NCBI GenBank assembly: GCA_026982215.1
Contig: JALSHN010000028.1
Span: 1-6,281, forward strand
Direction: 5' to 3'
Source: Gammaproteobacteria bacterium
GTDB lineage: Bacteria; Pseudomonadota; Gammaproteobacteria; S012-40
Length of the DNA stretch: 6,281 bases
Shown here: positions 1 to 5,342 of the stretch, piece by piece
Layout of the letters: the number at the start of each line of letters is the position of its first letter
Position numbering within the stretch: position 1 is the first letter of the stretch
Notes under the pieces: generated by a model
Database searches by the model: none
What the model saw: only the letters and a program-made list of their open reading frames with translations
What the model was told of the DNA's origin: nothing
Position numbers and translations under genes: made by a program

Positions 1-1
1 C

Positions 2-331
2 TTGAAGCCCAAATCCACCCTGCAGAGCGCCATCGGTGTACGCCATCCCCAGATCACCCAGCGCTCCATGGGCTTCATGGGCGGCAGCTTCAACACCCGG
101 GAGTTCTTCCACGGGGTGAGCCGCCTGGTGATGTTGCAGATCCGGGTGGTGTTCATCCTCGGGGCTTTCATCCTGCCGCTCACCTTCCTGGCCCTGGGAC
201 TCACCACCGGCGGCCACGGCTGGCTGGTGGCCGCCATCCTCGTGCAATATGCCGGCTTGGTGGCCGAACGCTGGTTCTTCTTCGCCCAGGCCAATCACCC
301 GCAGAATCTCTACTACCAGACCGTGGGTTGA
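2..331 (+). CDS. DmsC-family membrane anchor subunit of a molybdopterin oxidoreductase (DmsC/SoeC-like), 3' part only
   Basis: This is the C-terminal 109 residues of a gene that begins left of the window. The TTG at position 2 is in frame but need not be the true start. Two hydrophobic helices are visible, at about residues 44-66 and 73-93 of the visible part. The end reads AERWFFFAQANHPQNLYYQ, and the upstream part contains SMGFMGGSFNTREFFHG. I recognise this tail as typical of DmsC-type anchors, polytopic inner-membrane subunits that pass electrons between quinones and the FeS and molybdopterin subunits of DMSO-reductase-like complexes. In sulfur oxidisers the same fold serves as SoeC, the anchor of cytoplasmic sulfite dehydrogenase. 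The catalytic and FeS genes would be expected upstream but are not visible, so the substrate cannot be assigned. A strong terminator follows 25 bp after the stop, so this is the last gene of its operon. Confidence 0.8.
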   Translation: MKPKSTLQSAIGVRHPQITQRSMGFMGGSFNTREFFHGVSRLVMLQIRVVFILGAFILPLTFLALGLTTGGHGWLVAAILVQYAGLVAERWFFFAQANHPQNLYYQTVG

Positions 332-355
332 ATCGGCTTCCAAACCATCCCTCTG

Positions 356-397
356 CGGCGACGTCCACAAGCGTGGGTGTCGCCGTTTTTGTTTGTT
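356..397 (+). terminator. Rho-independent terminator of the DmsC-like gene
   Basis: The left arm is 356-368 and the right arm 373-385, forming 13 consecutive pairs (11 Watson-Crick and 2 G-T wobbles) around an AAGC tetraloop at 369-372. A T-rich tract starts directly after the stem at 386 (TTTTTGTTTGTT). It lies 25 bp beyond the TGA at 329-331. This is a textbook intrinsic terminator, and it separates the anchor gene from the ferritin-like gene. Confidence 0.9.
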
Positions 398-504
398 GGT
401 GCGGGAACTTGCGTGACGGTGGCCGGTGGTTTGCCCTTGTCCGGCGGCTATGTTTGCGAATGCTCGTTATGCCGAGGTGGCGTGCTGCGGGATCTCTCGC
501 TAGG

Positions 505-519
505 CTAGCCTCAGGCTAG
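505..519. promoter_or_regulatory. 15-bp dyad upstream of the ferritin-like gene, possible operator
   Basis: CTAGCCT-c-AGGCTAG is a perfect inverted repeat with 7-base arms around a single central C at 512. A third copy of AGGCTAG at 502-508 overlaps the left arm, so the half-site occurs three times within 18 bp. The position, about 100 bp upstream of the start codon, fits a transcription-factor site. I do not recognise the sequence as a Fur box or any other specific operator, and I could not assign a clear -35/-10 pair between 398 and 560. The site is too short to act as a terminator and no T-run follows it. Confidence 0.4.
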
Positions 520-553
520 GTAAACGAGGCGGCGTGTTGGCTGTCGAACGAAG

Positions 554-589
554 CGAGGCCCGGGGTTGCCGTCGGGCACATGGGCCTCG
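554..589 (+). promoter_or_regulatory. Long hairpin in the presumed 5' leader of the ferritin-like gene
   Basis: CGAGGCCC at 554-561 pairs perfectly with GGGCCTCG at 582-589. Inside the loop, TGCC at 567-570 can pair with GGCA at 575-578 around GTCG. The outer stem ends about 17 bases before the Shine-Dalgarno sequence. No T-run follows, so it is not an intrinsic terminator. If transcription starts upstream of it, the ferritin mRNA would carry this fold just before its ribosome binding site. Its role is unknown; transcript stability or translational control are guesses. Confidence 0.4.
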
Positions 590-606
590 TCCAACAGAAT
601 GATGCC

Positions 607-615
607 GAGGAGGAG
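607..615 (+). promoter_or_regulatory. Strong Shine-Dalgarno sequence fixing the ferritin-like start
   Basis: GAGGAGGAG at 607-615 lies 6 bases before the ATG at 622. It decides against the in-frame upstream ATG at 580, which has no comparable site and would add a non-homologous 14-residue extension. Confidence 0.85.
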
Positions 616-621
616 AACAAC

Positions 622-1089
622 ATGACGGATACCCTTGATAAAGCCGCGGTCGTGGCGCATCTCAATAAAATTTTGGAATTGGAGATGGCGGGGGTGGTGC
701 GTTATACCCATTACGCCTTCATGATTTATGGATATAACCGTATCCCCATCGTTTCGTGGATGCAGTCTCAAGCGGAGGAATCACTGCGGCATGCCCGTGA
801 GGCGGGTGAATTGATCACCCATTTGGGAGAGCACCCTTCTTTGGCCATCGGTCCCTTGCTGGAGACCCACAAACACGACATTGGCGACATTCTCCGTGAG
901 TCCCTGGAACATGAGCGGGAAGCATTGGAGACTTACAAAAGCCTGTTGGAGTTGGTGAAAGACAAATCCGTCCTGCTGGAAGAATATGCACGGCGCATGA
1001 TCAGCGAGGAAGAAATGCACCAGGGAGAGGTGGACAAAATGCTGCGAAAACCGGGGGAGGTGGCAGCGTTTACTGGTGGATTCGTCTGA
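622..1089 (+). CDS. Bacterioferritin-type ferritin-like diiron protein
   Basis: The product is 155 aa, the usual length of a bacterioferritin or four-helix ferritin-like protein; this family stores or oxidises iron in the cytosol. Aligned by eye with E. coli Bfr, LNKILELE aligns with LNKLLGNE and puts E21 at ligand Glu18. E98 falls at Glu94, and E130-x-x-H133 at Glu127/His130. In the second helix, H57 matches His54, but the residue at the Glu51 position is S54, with E52 and E53 just before it, so the bridging Glu is shifted. The Bfr haem ligand Met52 corresponds to L55, so haem binding in the classical way looks unlikely. I therefore call it ferritin-like and do not name it Bfr. Two sampled lines of the gene (661-780) are 46% GC, against 68% in a sampled line of the CBS gene, and it uses many TTG, AAA and TAT codons. 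This suggests separate acquisition or distinct codon selection. It appears monocistronic, between a structured leader and a weak terminator candidate. Confidence 0.85.
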   Translation: MTDTLDKAAVVAHLNKILELEMAGVVRYTHYAFMIYGYNRIPIVSWMQSQAEESLRHAREAGELITHLGEHPSLAIGPLLETHKHDIGDILRESLEHEREALETYKSLLELVKDKSVLLEEYARRMISEEEMHQGEVDKMLRKPGEVAAFTGGFV

Positions 1090-1120
1090 AGGCGGGATAG
1101 CTCGATAGAATCAACGGCGA

Positions 1121-1147
1121 GGGGGAGCAAATCATGCCTTCCCCTTT
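1121..1147 (+). terminator. Weak terminator candidate after the ferritin-like gene
   Basis: GGGGGAG at 1121-1127 can pair with CTTCCCC at 1138-1144, giving 7 pairs including one G-T, with a 10-base loop and only TTT after it. It lies 31 bp past the TGA. The short T-run and large loop make it marginal. The purine-rich arm could alternatively serve as a Shine-Dalgarno for an ATG at 1134, but the ORF from there does not look like a protein gene. Confidence 0.3.
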
Positions 1148-1280
1148 GCCCGATAACGACTTCGGCATAAGCTTAATACACAGTGGCGACGCCGGCTCCA
1201 GAAGGATGGGGATCACGGGCCAGGGAACCGGTGCACTCCGGGCGCTGCCGCTTCCAGGCGCGAGAAACAAAAAATCCAAC

Positions 1281-1287
1281 GAGGGGG
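1281..1287 (+). promoter_or_regulatory. Shine-Dalgarno sequence fixing the lipoprotein start
   Basis: GAGGGGG lies 6 bases before the ATG at 1294. It supports that start over the in-frame ATG at 1183, because only the 1294 start puts the signal peptide at the N-terminus. Confidence 0.75.
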
Positions 1288-1293
1288 TTGTCT

Positions 1294-1746
1294 ATGAATA
1301 TCCGTCACATCCGGAGCATCGTCGTCTTCTTCACCGTCTCAGGGCTGGCCGCTTGTGCCGGTCAGCCCCCCGCTCCACCCGAGCCCCAGGCCAGCGAGGT
1401 GCCTGCCGATCGCGGCCCCGTGGCGGGCGGGACGGTGCAGACCACCATCGCCGGGATCGACGTGCGTGAGCTGGTGAAGCGTATGAAGGCCGACCGTCTC
1501 ACCGATTATCATATCGAGGACGACAGTTACGTCCACTATGTGGGTGGTGAGTTCTACGCCCGTTACCAGGACAAGGCGCGTGTGTTGATCCTGCGCCCCG
1601 ATGCCCCGCCGGGGGTGGAGGTGCCTCAGTGTGAGATTCGTCTGTTGGACGATGGGGGCGTGGAGGCCAAGGGTGAGGTGTGTGGCAATCTGCTCACCGC
1701 GTTGCAGGAAGATCTGCGCAGCGATCGTGCCTTTGCTGGCAACTGA
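1294..1746 (+). CDS. Uncharacterised small lipoprotein
   Basis: The product is 150 aa. Residues 1-20 form a lipoprotein signal peptide with a basic n-region (NIRHIR), a hydrophobic core (IVVFFTVSGLAA) and the lipobox LAAC, so Cys21 would be lipidated and become the mature N-terminus. A Pro-rich linker follows (about residues 24-45), then a compact, mostly polar domain at about 50-145. That domain contains two cysteines, C113 and C130, which could form a disulfide in the periplasm, and an aromatic-rich stretch (HYVGGEFYARY) near residues 81-91. With A22 at the position after the Cys there is no inner-membrane retention Asp, so outer-membrane sorting is likely under the Lol +2 rule. I do not recognise the family or function. 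It follows the ferritin-like gene by 204 bp and precedes the CBS gene by 81 bp on the same strand. Confidence 0.8.
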   Translation: MNIRHIRSIVVFFTVSGLAACAGQPPAPPEPQASEVPADRGPVAGGTVQTTIAGIDVRELVKRMKADRLTDYHIEDDSYVHYVGGEFYARYQDKARVLILRPDAPPGVEVPQCEIRLLDDGGVEAKGEVCGNLLTALQEDLRSDRAFAGN

Positions 1747-1827
1747 GGCGTGAAGCGCGGCTTGAGGGGGGCCTAAAGAAAATCCGCTGTCGGCCGAATG
1801 GGTTGCAGACCTCCAGCGAGCAGGCCC

Positions 1828-2469
1828 ATGCCGTTCACCCTCTATGGATCGGATCGTTTCGCCGCCCAGCCGCCTCCGGAAGTGAAACGTGAGCTGGCCC
1901 CCGCCCAGCCCAGTGCCCCGGTGCGCCGGGTGGAGGCGAAGGAACCCCGTCATCAAGGCCCGCCGCCTCGGGAGGGGGAAGGCCCCCCCTCGGCGCTGGC
2001 GGCCTATGCCGAGACCGCCCGCCCCCGGGCGCGGCAACCGGCGTTGCATGCCCATCAGATCATGAGTTCGCCGGTGACCACCCTGACCCCCGAGACCAGC
2101 ATCCTCGAGGCCTGGCGCGTGTTCCGTGCCAAGCGCTACCGCCACATCCCGGTGGTGGACGGTGAGGGGCGGTTGGTGGGGATCGTCGCCGACCGGGATC
2201 TGTTGCGTTATGCGGCGGTGAACGGCCGTATTCCGCCCTTCGACGAGCACAGTGTCGAGGCACAGACCGCCATCGCTACCTTGATGAAACCGCGGGTGCT
2301 CACCGCCACCCCGGACACCGAGATTCGCCAGATCGCCCGGGTGTTGATCGAACAGCACATCGGCGCCATGCCGATCATGGATTACCAGGGTCGGTTGCGG
2401 GGGATCGTCACCCGCAGCGACATCCTCCGCGCCCTGGTGACCCATGCCCCGCTGGAGTTGTGGGTCTAG
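1828..2469 (+). CDS. Tandem CBS-domain protein with long disordered N-terminus
   Basis: The product is 213 aa if it starts at 1828; an in-frame ATG at 1798 would add 10 residues. I prefer MPFTLYG as the N-terminus because it resembles starts of related CBS proteins, but neither start has a strong ribosome binding site. Residues about 12-75 are rich in Pro, Arg, Glu and Ala and look disordered. CBS domain 1 spans about 77-131 (IMSSPVTTLTPETSILEAWRVF, then RHIPVVDGEGRLVGIVADRDLL). CBS domain 2 spans about 150-203 (LMKPRVLTATPDTEI, then GAMPIMDYQGRLRGIVTRSDIL). Such pairs form a Bateman module that typically binds adenine nucleotides or related ligands and regulates a partner. No catalytic domain is attached, so this is a stand-alone sensor whose partner cannot be seen here. 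It ends with its TAG overlapping the TAG of the convergent M67 gene. Confidence 0.85.
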   Translation: MPFTLYGSDRFAAQPPPEVKRELAPAQPSAPVRRVEAKEPRHQGPPPREGEGPPSALAAYAETARPRARQPALHAHQIMSSPVTTLTPETSILEAWRVFRAKRYRHIPVVDGEGRLVGIVADRDLLRYAAVNGRIPPFDEHSVEAQTAIATLMKPRVLTATPDTEIRQIARVLIEQHIGAMPIMDYQGRLRGIVTRSDILRALVTHAPLELWV

Positions 2470-2882
2470 TCCTGCACGATCAGGGAGACGGCGCGGGCTT
2501 GCCCCGTTTCCAACCGATAGCCGGCCAGCTCCAGCACCCCGGCGGTCCCCAGGGAGGCGATGAGATAGAGGGCTTCGGGGTAGGCGGCCTCGGCCAGGTC
2601 GGTGGCCGAGGGGCGGGCGGGGCCGCGGGGATGGGAGTGGAAGATGGCGAACAGGGTCTCGCCTCGTTCCCGCATGGCCCGCATGGCGTCGATCTGACCA
2701 CGCGGATCCATTTGGAACAGCCGCCCCGGTTCCCCGGCGACGTTGGCCACCGGATAGTAACGGTAACGGCCGTCCCGTTCCCCCACCAGCCCGCAGACCT
2801 CCCGTTCCGGTTCAGCCTGGGCTGCGGTCAACAGACGGTTGACCAGTGCGCGTGGCAGCGTGAGTCGTTCGTCGTCGTTCAT
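2466..2882 (-). CDS. M67-family (JAMM/MPN+) zinc metallopeptidase
   Basis: The product is 138 aa, a full-length minimal prokaryotic JAB domain. The JAMM zinc site is complete: E28 in EVCGLV, then H82-S-H84-x7-S92-x2-D95 in the segment FHSHPRGPARPSATD. Family members hydrolyse isopeptide or C-terminal peptide bonds. Known prokaryotic cases process ubiquitin-like sulfur carriers, for example Mec acting on CysO in mycobacteria, so a role in sulfur-carrier processing is possible, but no ThiS/MoaD/CysO-like gene or E1-like activating enzyme is in the window. It begins 10 bp after truC on the same strand and has only a poor Shine-Dalgarno, suggesting co-transcription and perhaps translational coupling. 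It looks like the last gene of the rhlE-truC-M67 unit. No terminator follows: its stop overlaps that of the convergent CBS gene. Confidence 0.88.
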   Translation of the reverse strand: MNDDERLTLPRALVNRLLTAAQAEPEREVCGLVGERDGRYRYYPVANVAGEPGRLFQMDPRGQIDAMRAMRERGETLFAIFHSHPRGPARPSATDLAEAAYPEALYLIASLGTAGVLELAGYRLETGQARAVSLIVQD

Positions 2883-2892
2883 GGCCCCGATT

Positions 2893-3648
2893 CTACCACT
2901 CGGCCCCCATTGTCCAGGCGCGAAAAGGCGCCTGCCAGCGGGACCATGGCCAGCCCAGGGCGGTGAGGATGCCTTGCAGTTCCGGGTCGGGATCGGCGTG
3001 AAGCGTGAGGGGGTGGCCGTCGTTGGGGTGGGGCAGGCGTAGGCCCAGGGCGGCGAGCAGCAGCCGCTGGATCTGGAAACGCTGGCGTAGATAACGGTTG
3101 TGGCGGCCGTCGCCGTGGGTGGTGTCCCCGAGGATGGGATGGCCGATGTGCTTGAGATGGCGGCGAAGCTGGTGTTGCCGCCCGTGTTCCGGATGCAGCC
3201 GTAGCAGGCTGTAACGGGCGCTGAGATGGGGCCCTACGGGGTCGGGGTGCTCACAGGTGGCCAGCCGCTGATAGTGAGTCACCGCTGCCCGGGGAGCGCT
3301 GTCCGGCTCGGTGCCTCGGGTGAGGTGGGCGCGGTCGCGCAGCGGCCAGTCGATGACCCCGGCGGGGGCGGTGTGGCCGCGGACCACCGCCAGATAGACC
3401 TTGGTCACCCGTCGTCGGGCGAAGACCCCGGCCAAATGGGCGGCGGCGGACTCGTCCAGGGCGAAGACCACGATCCCCGCAGTGGGCCGGTCCAGGCGGT
3501 GCACCGGGTAGACGTGGCGGCCCACCCGGTCGCGCACCGCCTGCAGCAACCAGCGCCGCTCCCGGGGTTCCAGTTCGCTGCGATGGATCAACCAGCCGGC
3601 GGGCTTGTACACCGCCACCAGCCGTTCGTCCCGGTGGATCAGTTCCAT
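2893..3648 (-). CDS. truC: tRNA pseudouridine(65) synthase TruC
   Basis: The product is 251 aa, close to E. coli TruC. The enzyme isomerises U65 to pseudouridine in the T-stem of certain tRNAs (known substrates in E. coli are tRNA-Ile1 and tRNA-Asp). It belongs to the RluA group without an S4 domain. The hallmark motif is HRLDRPTAG at residues 50-58 with catalytic D53. The N-terminal block LVAVYKPAGWLIHRS (residues 10-24) and the later GRQHQLRRHLKHIGHPILGD (about 155-175) closely resemble E. coli TruC, which separates it from RluA, RluC and RluD. The start is the ATG at 3646-3648. The Shine-Dalgarno is weak, and the gene begins 30 bp after rhlE with no terminator between them, so it is probably expressed from the rhlE transcript. 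Confidence 0.93.
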   Translation of the reverse strand: MELIHRDERLVAVYKPAGWLIHRSELEPRERRWLLQAVRDRVGRHVYPVHRLDRPTAGIVVFALDESAAAHLAGVFARRRVTKVYLAVVRGHTAPAGVIDWPLRDRAHLTRGTEPDSAPRAAVTHYQRLATCEHPDPVGPHLSARYSLLRLHPEHGRQHQLRRHLKHIGHPILGDTTHGDGRHNRYLRQRFQIQRLLLAALGLRLPHPNDGHPLTLHADPDPELQGILTALGWPWSRWQAPFRAWTMGAEW

Positions 3649-3678
3649 GGCCGTTTGCTTGGAGAAGGGGGCGTTATT

Positions 3679-4884
3679 CTAGCGCCGGGCCTGGCGGTTG
3701 CGAGGGCCGTTTCGCCCGCGTCGGGGCGGCGGTGGCGCCGGGGCGGCCCGCTCCTCGGCGCTGGGTTCGTAGCCGGGCAGGGGGGTGCTCTCCAGCCGTT
3801 CGCCGATGAGCCGCTCGATGGCCCGCAACTGGCGGCTCTCGTCCGGGCTCACCAGGGACAGGGCCTCTCCTTGATGACCGGCCCGTCCGGTGCGGCCGAT
3901 GCGGTGGACGTAGTCCTCCGGGGTGTCGGGGAGCTCGAAGTTGACCACATGGGGTAGCTGGTGGATGTCCAGGCCGCGGGCGGCGATGTCGGTGGCCACC
4001 AGCACGCGGATGTCCCCGGCCTTGAAGGCGGCCAGCGCCCGGGTGCGTGCCCCCTGGCTCTTGTTGCCGTGGATGGCGGCGCTGGGCAGGCCGTCCTGCT
4101 CCAGTTGCCGGGCCAGGCGGTTGGCTCCGTGTTTGGTGCGGGTGAATACCAGTACTTGGCGCCAGTCCTGCGAGCCCACCAAGTAAGAGAGCAGGGCGCG
4201 CTTCTTGGTCTTGGCCACCGGGATCACCCGTTGTTGGATGCGTACCGCGGTGGCGTTCTCCTCACTCACCTGGACGTGGGTCGGCGCGTTCAACAGCCGT
4301 CGGCTGAGGCGTTTGATCTCGTCGTTGAAGGTGGCGGAGAAGAACAGGGTCTGGCGGCTCTCGGGGAGTCGGGCCAGGATCTTCTCGATGTCGCGGATGA
4401 AACCCATGTCCAGCATGCGGTCGGCCTCGTCCAGGATCAGGGTCCCGATGTGATCCAGACTCACCGTTCCTTGGTTCAGGTGGTCCAGCAACCGCCCGGG
4501 AGTGGCCACCACGATATCCACGCCCGCACGCAGCCGTTGGATCTGGGGATTGATCTTCACCCCGCCGAAGATCACCGCGTGGCGCAGGGGCAGGTGGGCG
4601 CCGTAGGCGGCCACGCTCTCGCCCACCTGGGCGGCCAGTTCGCGGGTGGGGGTGAGGATCAGGGCCCGGGGATGCCGCCCCCGGGGGGCCTCGGCCAGCC
4701 GCTGCAGCAAGGGCAGGGTGAAGGCGGCGGTCTTGCCGGTGCCGGTCTGGGCGCCGGCGAGGAGGTCTCGGCCGGCCAGGATCTCGGGGATGGCCTGGCG
4801 TTGGATGGGGGTGGGGGTCGAGTAACCGCGTGTCTCGAGGGCGCGCAGGAGCTCCGGGGCGAGCCCGAGGTCTTGGAAGGTCAT
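3679..4884 (-). CDS. rhlE: DEAD-box ATP-dependent RNA helicase RhlE
   Basis: The product is 401 aa. All core helicase motifs are present in order: Q-motif with F3 and PTPIQ (24-28), motif I AQTGTGKT (45-52), Ia PTRELA (79-84), TPGR (128-131), motif II DEAD (152-155), motif III SAT (183-185), motif IV region VLVFTRTKHGAN (245-254), motif V ATDIAARGLDI (297-307) and motif VI HRIGRTGR (327-334). The segments GGVKINPQ, TRTKHGAN and AAIHGNKSQGARTRALAAFK are diagnostic of RhlE rather than SrmB, DbpA or DeaD. The C-terminal tail (about 372-401) is short, Pro/Arg-rich and basic, as expected for nonspecific RNA binding; the E. coli tail is longer. RhlE remodels RNA during ribosome assembly and, in some species, joins RNA decay complexes. 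It lies downstream of a csp gene but behind an intrinsic terminator. Its own start has only a modest AAAGAG ribosome binding site. Confidence 0.95.
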   Translation of the reverse strand: MTFQDLGLAPELLRALETRGYSTPTPIQRQAIPEILAGRDLLAGAQTGTGKTAAFTLPLLQRLAEAPRGRHPRALILTPTRELAAQVGESVAAYGAHLPLRHAVIFGGVKINPQIQRLRAGVDIVVATPGRLLDHLNQGTVSLDHIGTLILDEADRMLDMGFIRDIEKILARLPESRQTLFFSATFNDEIKRLSRRLLNAPTHVQVSEENATAVRIQQRVIPVAKTKKRALLSYLVGSQDWRQVLVFTRTKHGANRLARQLEQDGLPSAAIHGNKSQGARTRALAAFKAGDIRVLVATDIAARGLDIHQLPHVVNFELPDTPEDYVHRIGRTGRAGHQGEALSLVSPDESRQLRAIERLIGERLESTPLPGYEPSAEERAAPAPPPPRRGRNGPRNRQARR

Positions 4885-4911
4885 GGGGTGCTCTTTATTT
4901 TGAATTCGGGG

Positions 4912-4949
4912 AAAGAGAAAGGCCCCGCAACCGGAGGGTTGCAGGGCCC
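4912..4949 (-). terminator. Rho-independent terminator between csp and rhlE
   Basis: On the minus strand, GGCCCTGCAACC (4948-4937) pairs with GGTTGCGGGGCC (4932-4921). This gives 12 pairs including one U-G wobble, around a 4-base CTCC loop (4936-4933). It is followed directly by a pyrimidine run TTTCTCTTT (4920-4912). The hairpin begins 31 bases after the csp stop and the T-tract ends 27 bases before the rhlE ATG. The stem is strong; the tail is interrupted by two C residues, so partial read-through is plausible. Confidence 0.88.
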
Positions 4950-4979
4950 TTGCTCAGAGACGCTTCGAGCGGAATGGAG

Positions 4980-5183
4980 TCAGCTCGGGGTCACTTGGGA
5001 GGCCTGGGGGCCTTTGGGGCCCTGCTCCACCACGAAGCTCACCGCCTGGCCCTCGGCCAGGGTGCGGAAGCCGTTGCCCTGGATGGCGGAGAAGTGGACG
5101 AAAACGTCCGCGCCGCCGTCGTCGGGGGTGATGAATCCATAGCCTTTGGCTTCGTTGAACCACTTCACAGTACCGGTCGTCAT
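4980..5183 (-). CDS. CspA-family cold-shock protein (RNA chaperone)
   Basis: The product is 67 aa, a complete single cold-shock domain. RNP1 is KGYGFI (13-18) and RNP2 is VFVHF (27-31), with the conserved opening GTVKWFN (4-10). The aromatic residues W8, F17, F28, H30 and F31 form the nucleic-acid-binding face. These proteins bind single-stranded RNA or DNA, melt RNA hairpins and can act as transcription antiterminators. The ATG at 5181-5183 is fixed by a GAGGT Shine-Dalgarno (5191-5195) 7 bases upstream; an in-frame upstream extension to 5228 is not homologous. Which paralogue (CspA, C, D, E) cannot be told from sequence alone. It is followed by an intrinsic terminator and then rhlE, linking an RNA chaperone with an RNA helicase. 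Confidence 0.95.
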   Translation of the reverse strand: MTTGTVKWFNEAKGYGFITPDDGGADVFVHFSAIQGNGFRTLAEGQAVSFVVEQGPKGPQASQVTPS

Positions 5184-5342
5184 GTAAATTACCTCAGTAA
5201 AAACGATTGAAACACATTGCAAAAACACTTACGGCAATTCACAGAGCAAACCGGTAAGGCCACGACTGGAAAGCGGAAGTGAACCTTGCAACGTCGGTGG
5301 AGCATAACCCAGGCCGTCTTGGCTGGCCAGGATTATTTCTCC
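5184..5342 (-). promoter_or_regulatory. csp upstream region with weak promoter candidate and AT-rich leader
   Basis: This 159-bp gap separates the cytochrome b gene from csp. A possible sigma70-like promoter on the minus strand is TGGCCA (5324-5329), a 17-bp spacer, then TATGCT (5301-5306); each hexamer matches consensus at 4 of 6 positions. It would give a leader of about 110 bases, in line with the long untranslated leaders of cspA-type genes. The last 50 bases before the start are AT-rich (runs of T around 5199-5230), unlike the flanking coding DNA. A GACGT at 5291-5295, near the predicted transcript start, recalls the core of the E. coli cold box, but five bases are not enough to claim one. 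Just after the cytochrome b stop, an imperfect short hairpin (CCAGCC with GGCCTGG, about 5311-5327) lacks a T-run. Confidence 0.35.

Noticed and set aside
328..519. 63-residue open frame after the DmsC-like gene
   Set aside because: It runs through the strong terminator at 356-397, overlaps the previous stop and has no protein-like composition or ribosome binding site.
580..621. Upstream ATG extension of the ferritin-like gene
   Set aside because: The 14 extra residues do not resemble ferritin N-termini, and the start at 622 has a much better Shine-Dalgarno.
1134..1469. 111-residue open frame with a purine-rich site before its ATG
   Set aside because: Its second half is the lipoprotein gene read out of frame and becomes Arg-rich nonsense. 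The lipoprotein frame has a signal peptide, lipobox and its own Shine-Dalgarno.
1339..2445. 368-residue minus-strand open frame opposite the lipoprotein and CBS genes
   Set aside because: It is a high-GC antisense shadow with low-complexity His/Gly/Arg composition and spans two well-supported plus-strand genes.
2490..2515. Possible hairpin GGGC/GCCC followed by TTT just after the CBS stop
   Set aside because: The stem is only 4 bp with a 2-base loop, sits in M67 coding sequence, and is not credible as a terminator.
3961..5142. 393-residue plus-strand open frame opposite rhlE and csp
   Set aside because: It is Gly/Gln/Val-rich shadow sequence of the helicase and cold-shock genes, which have complete motifs on the other strand.
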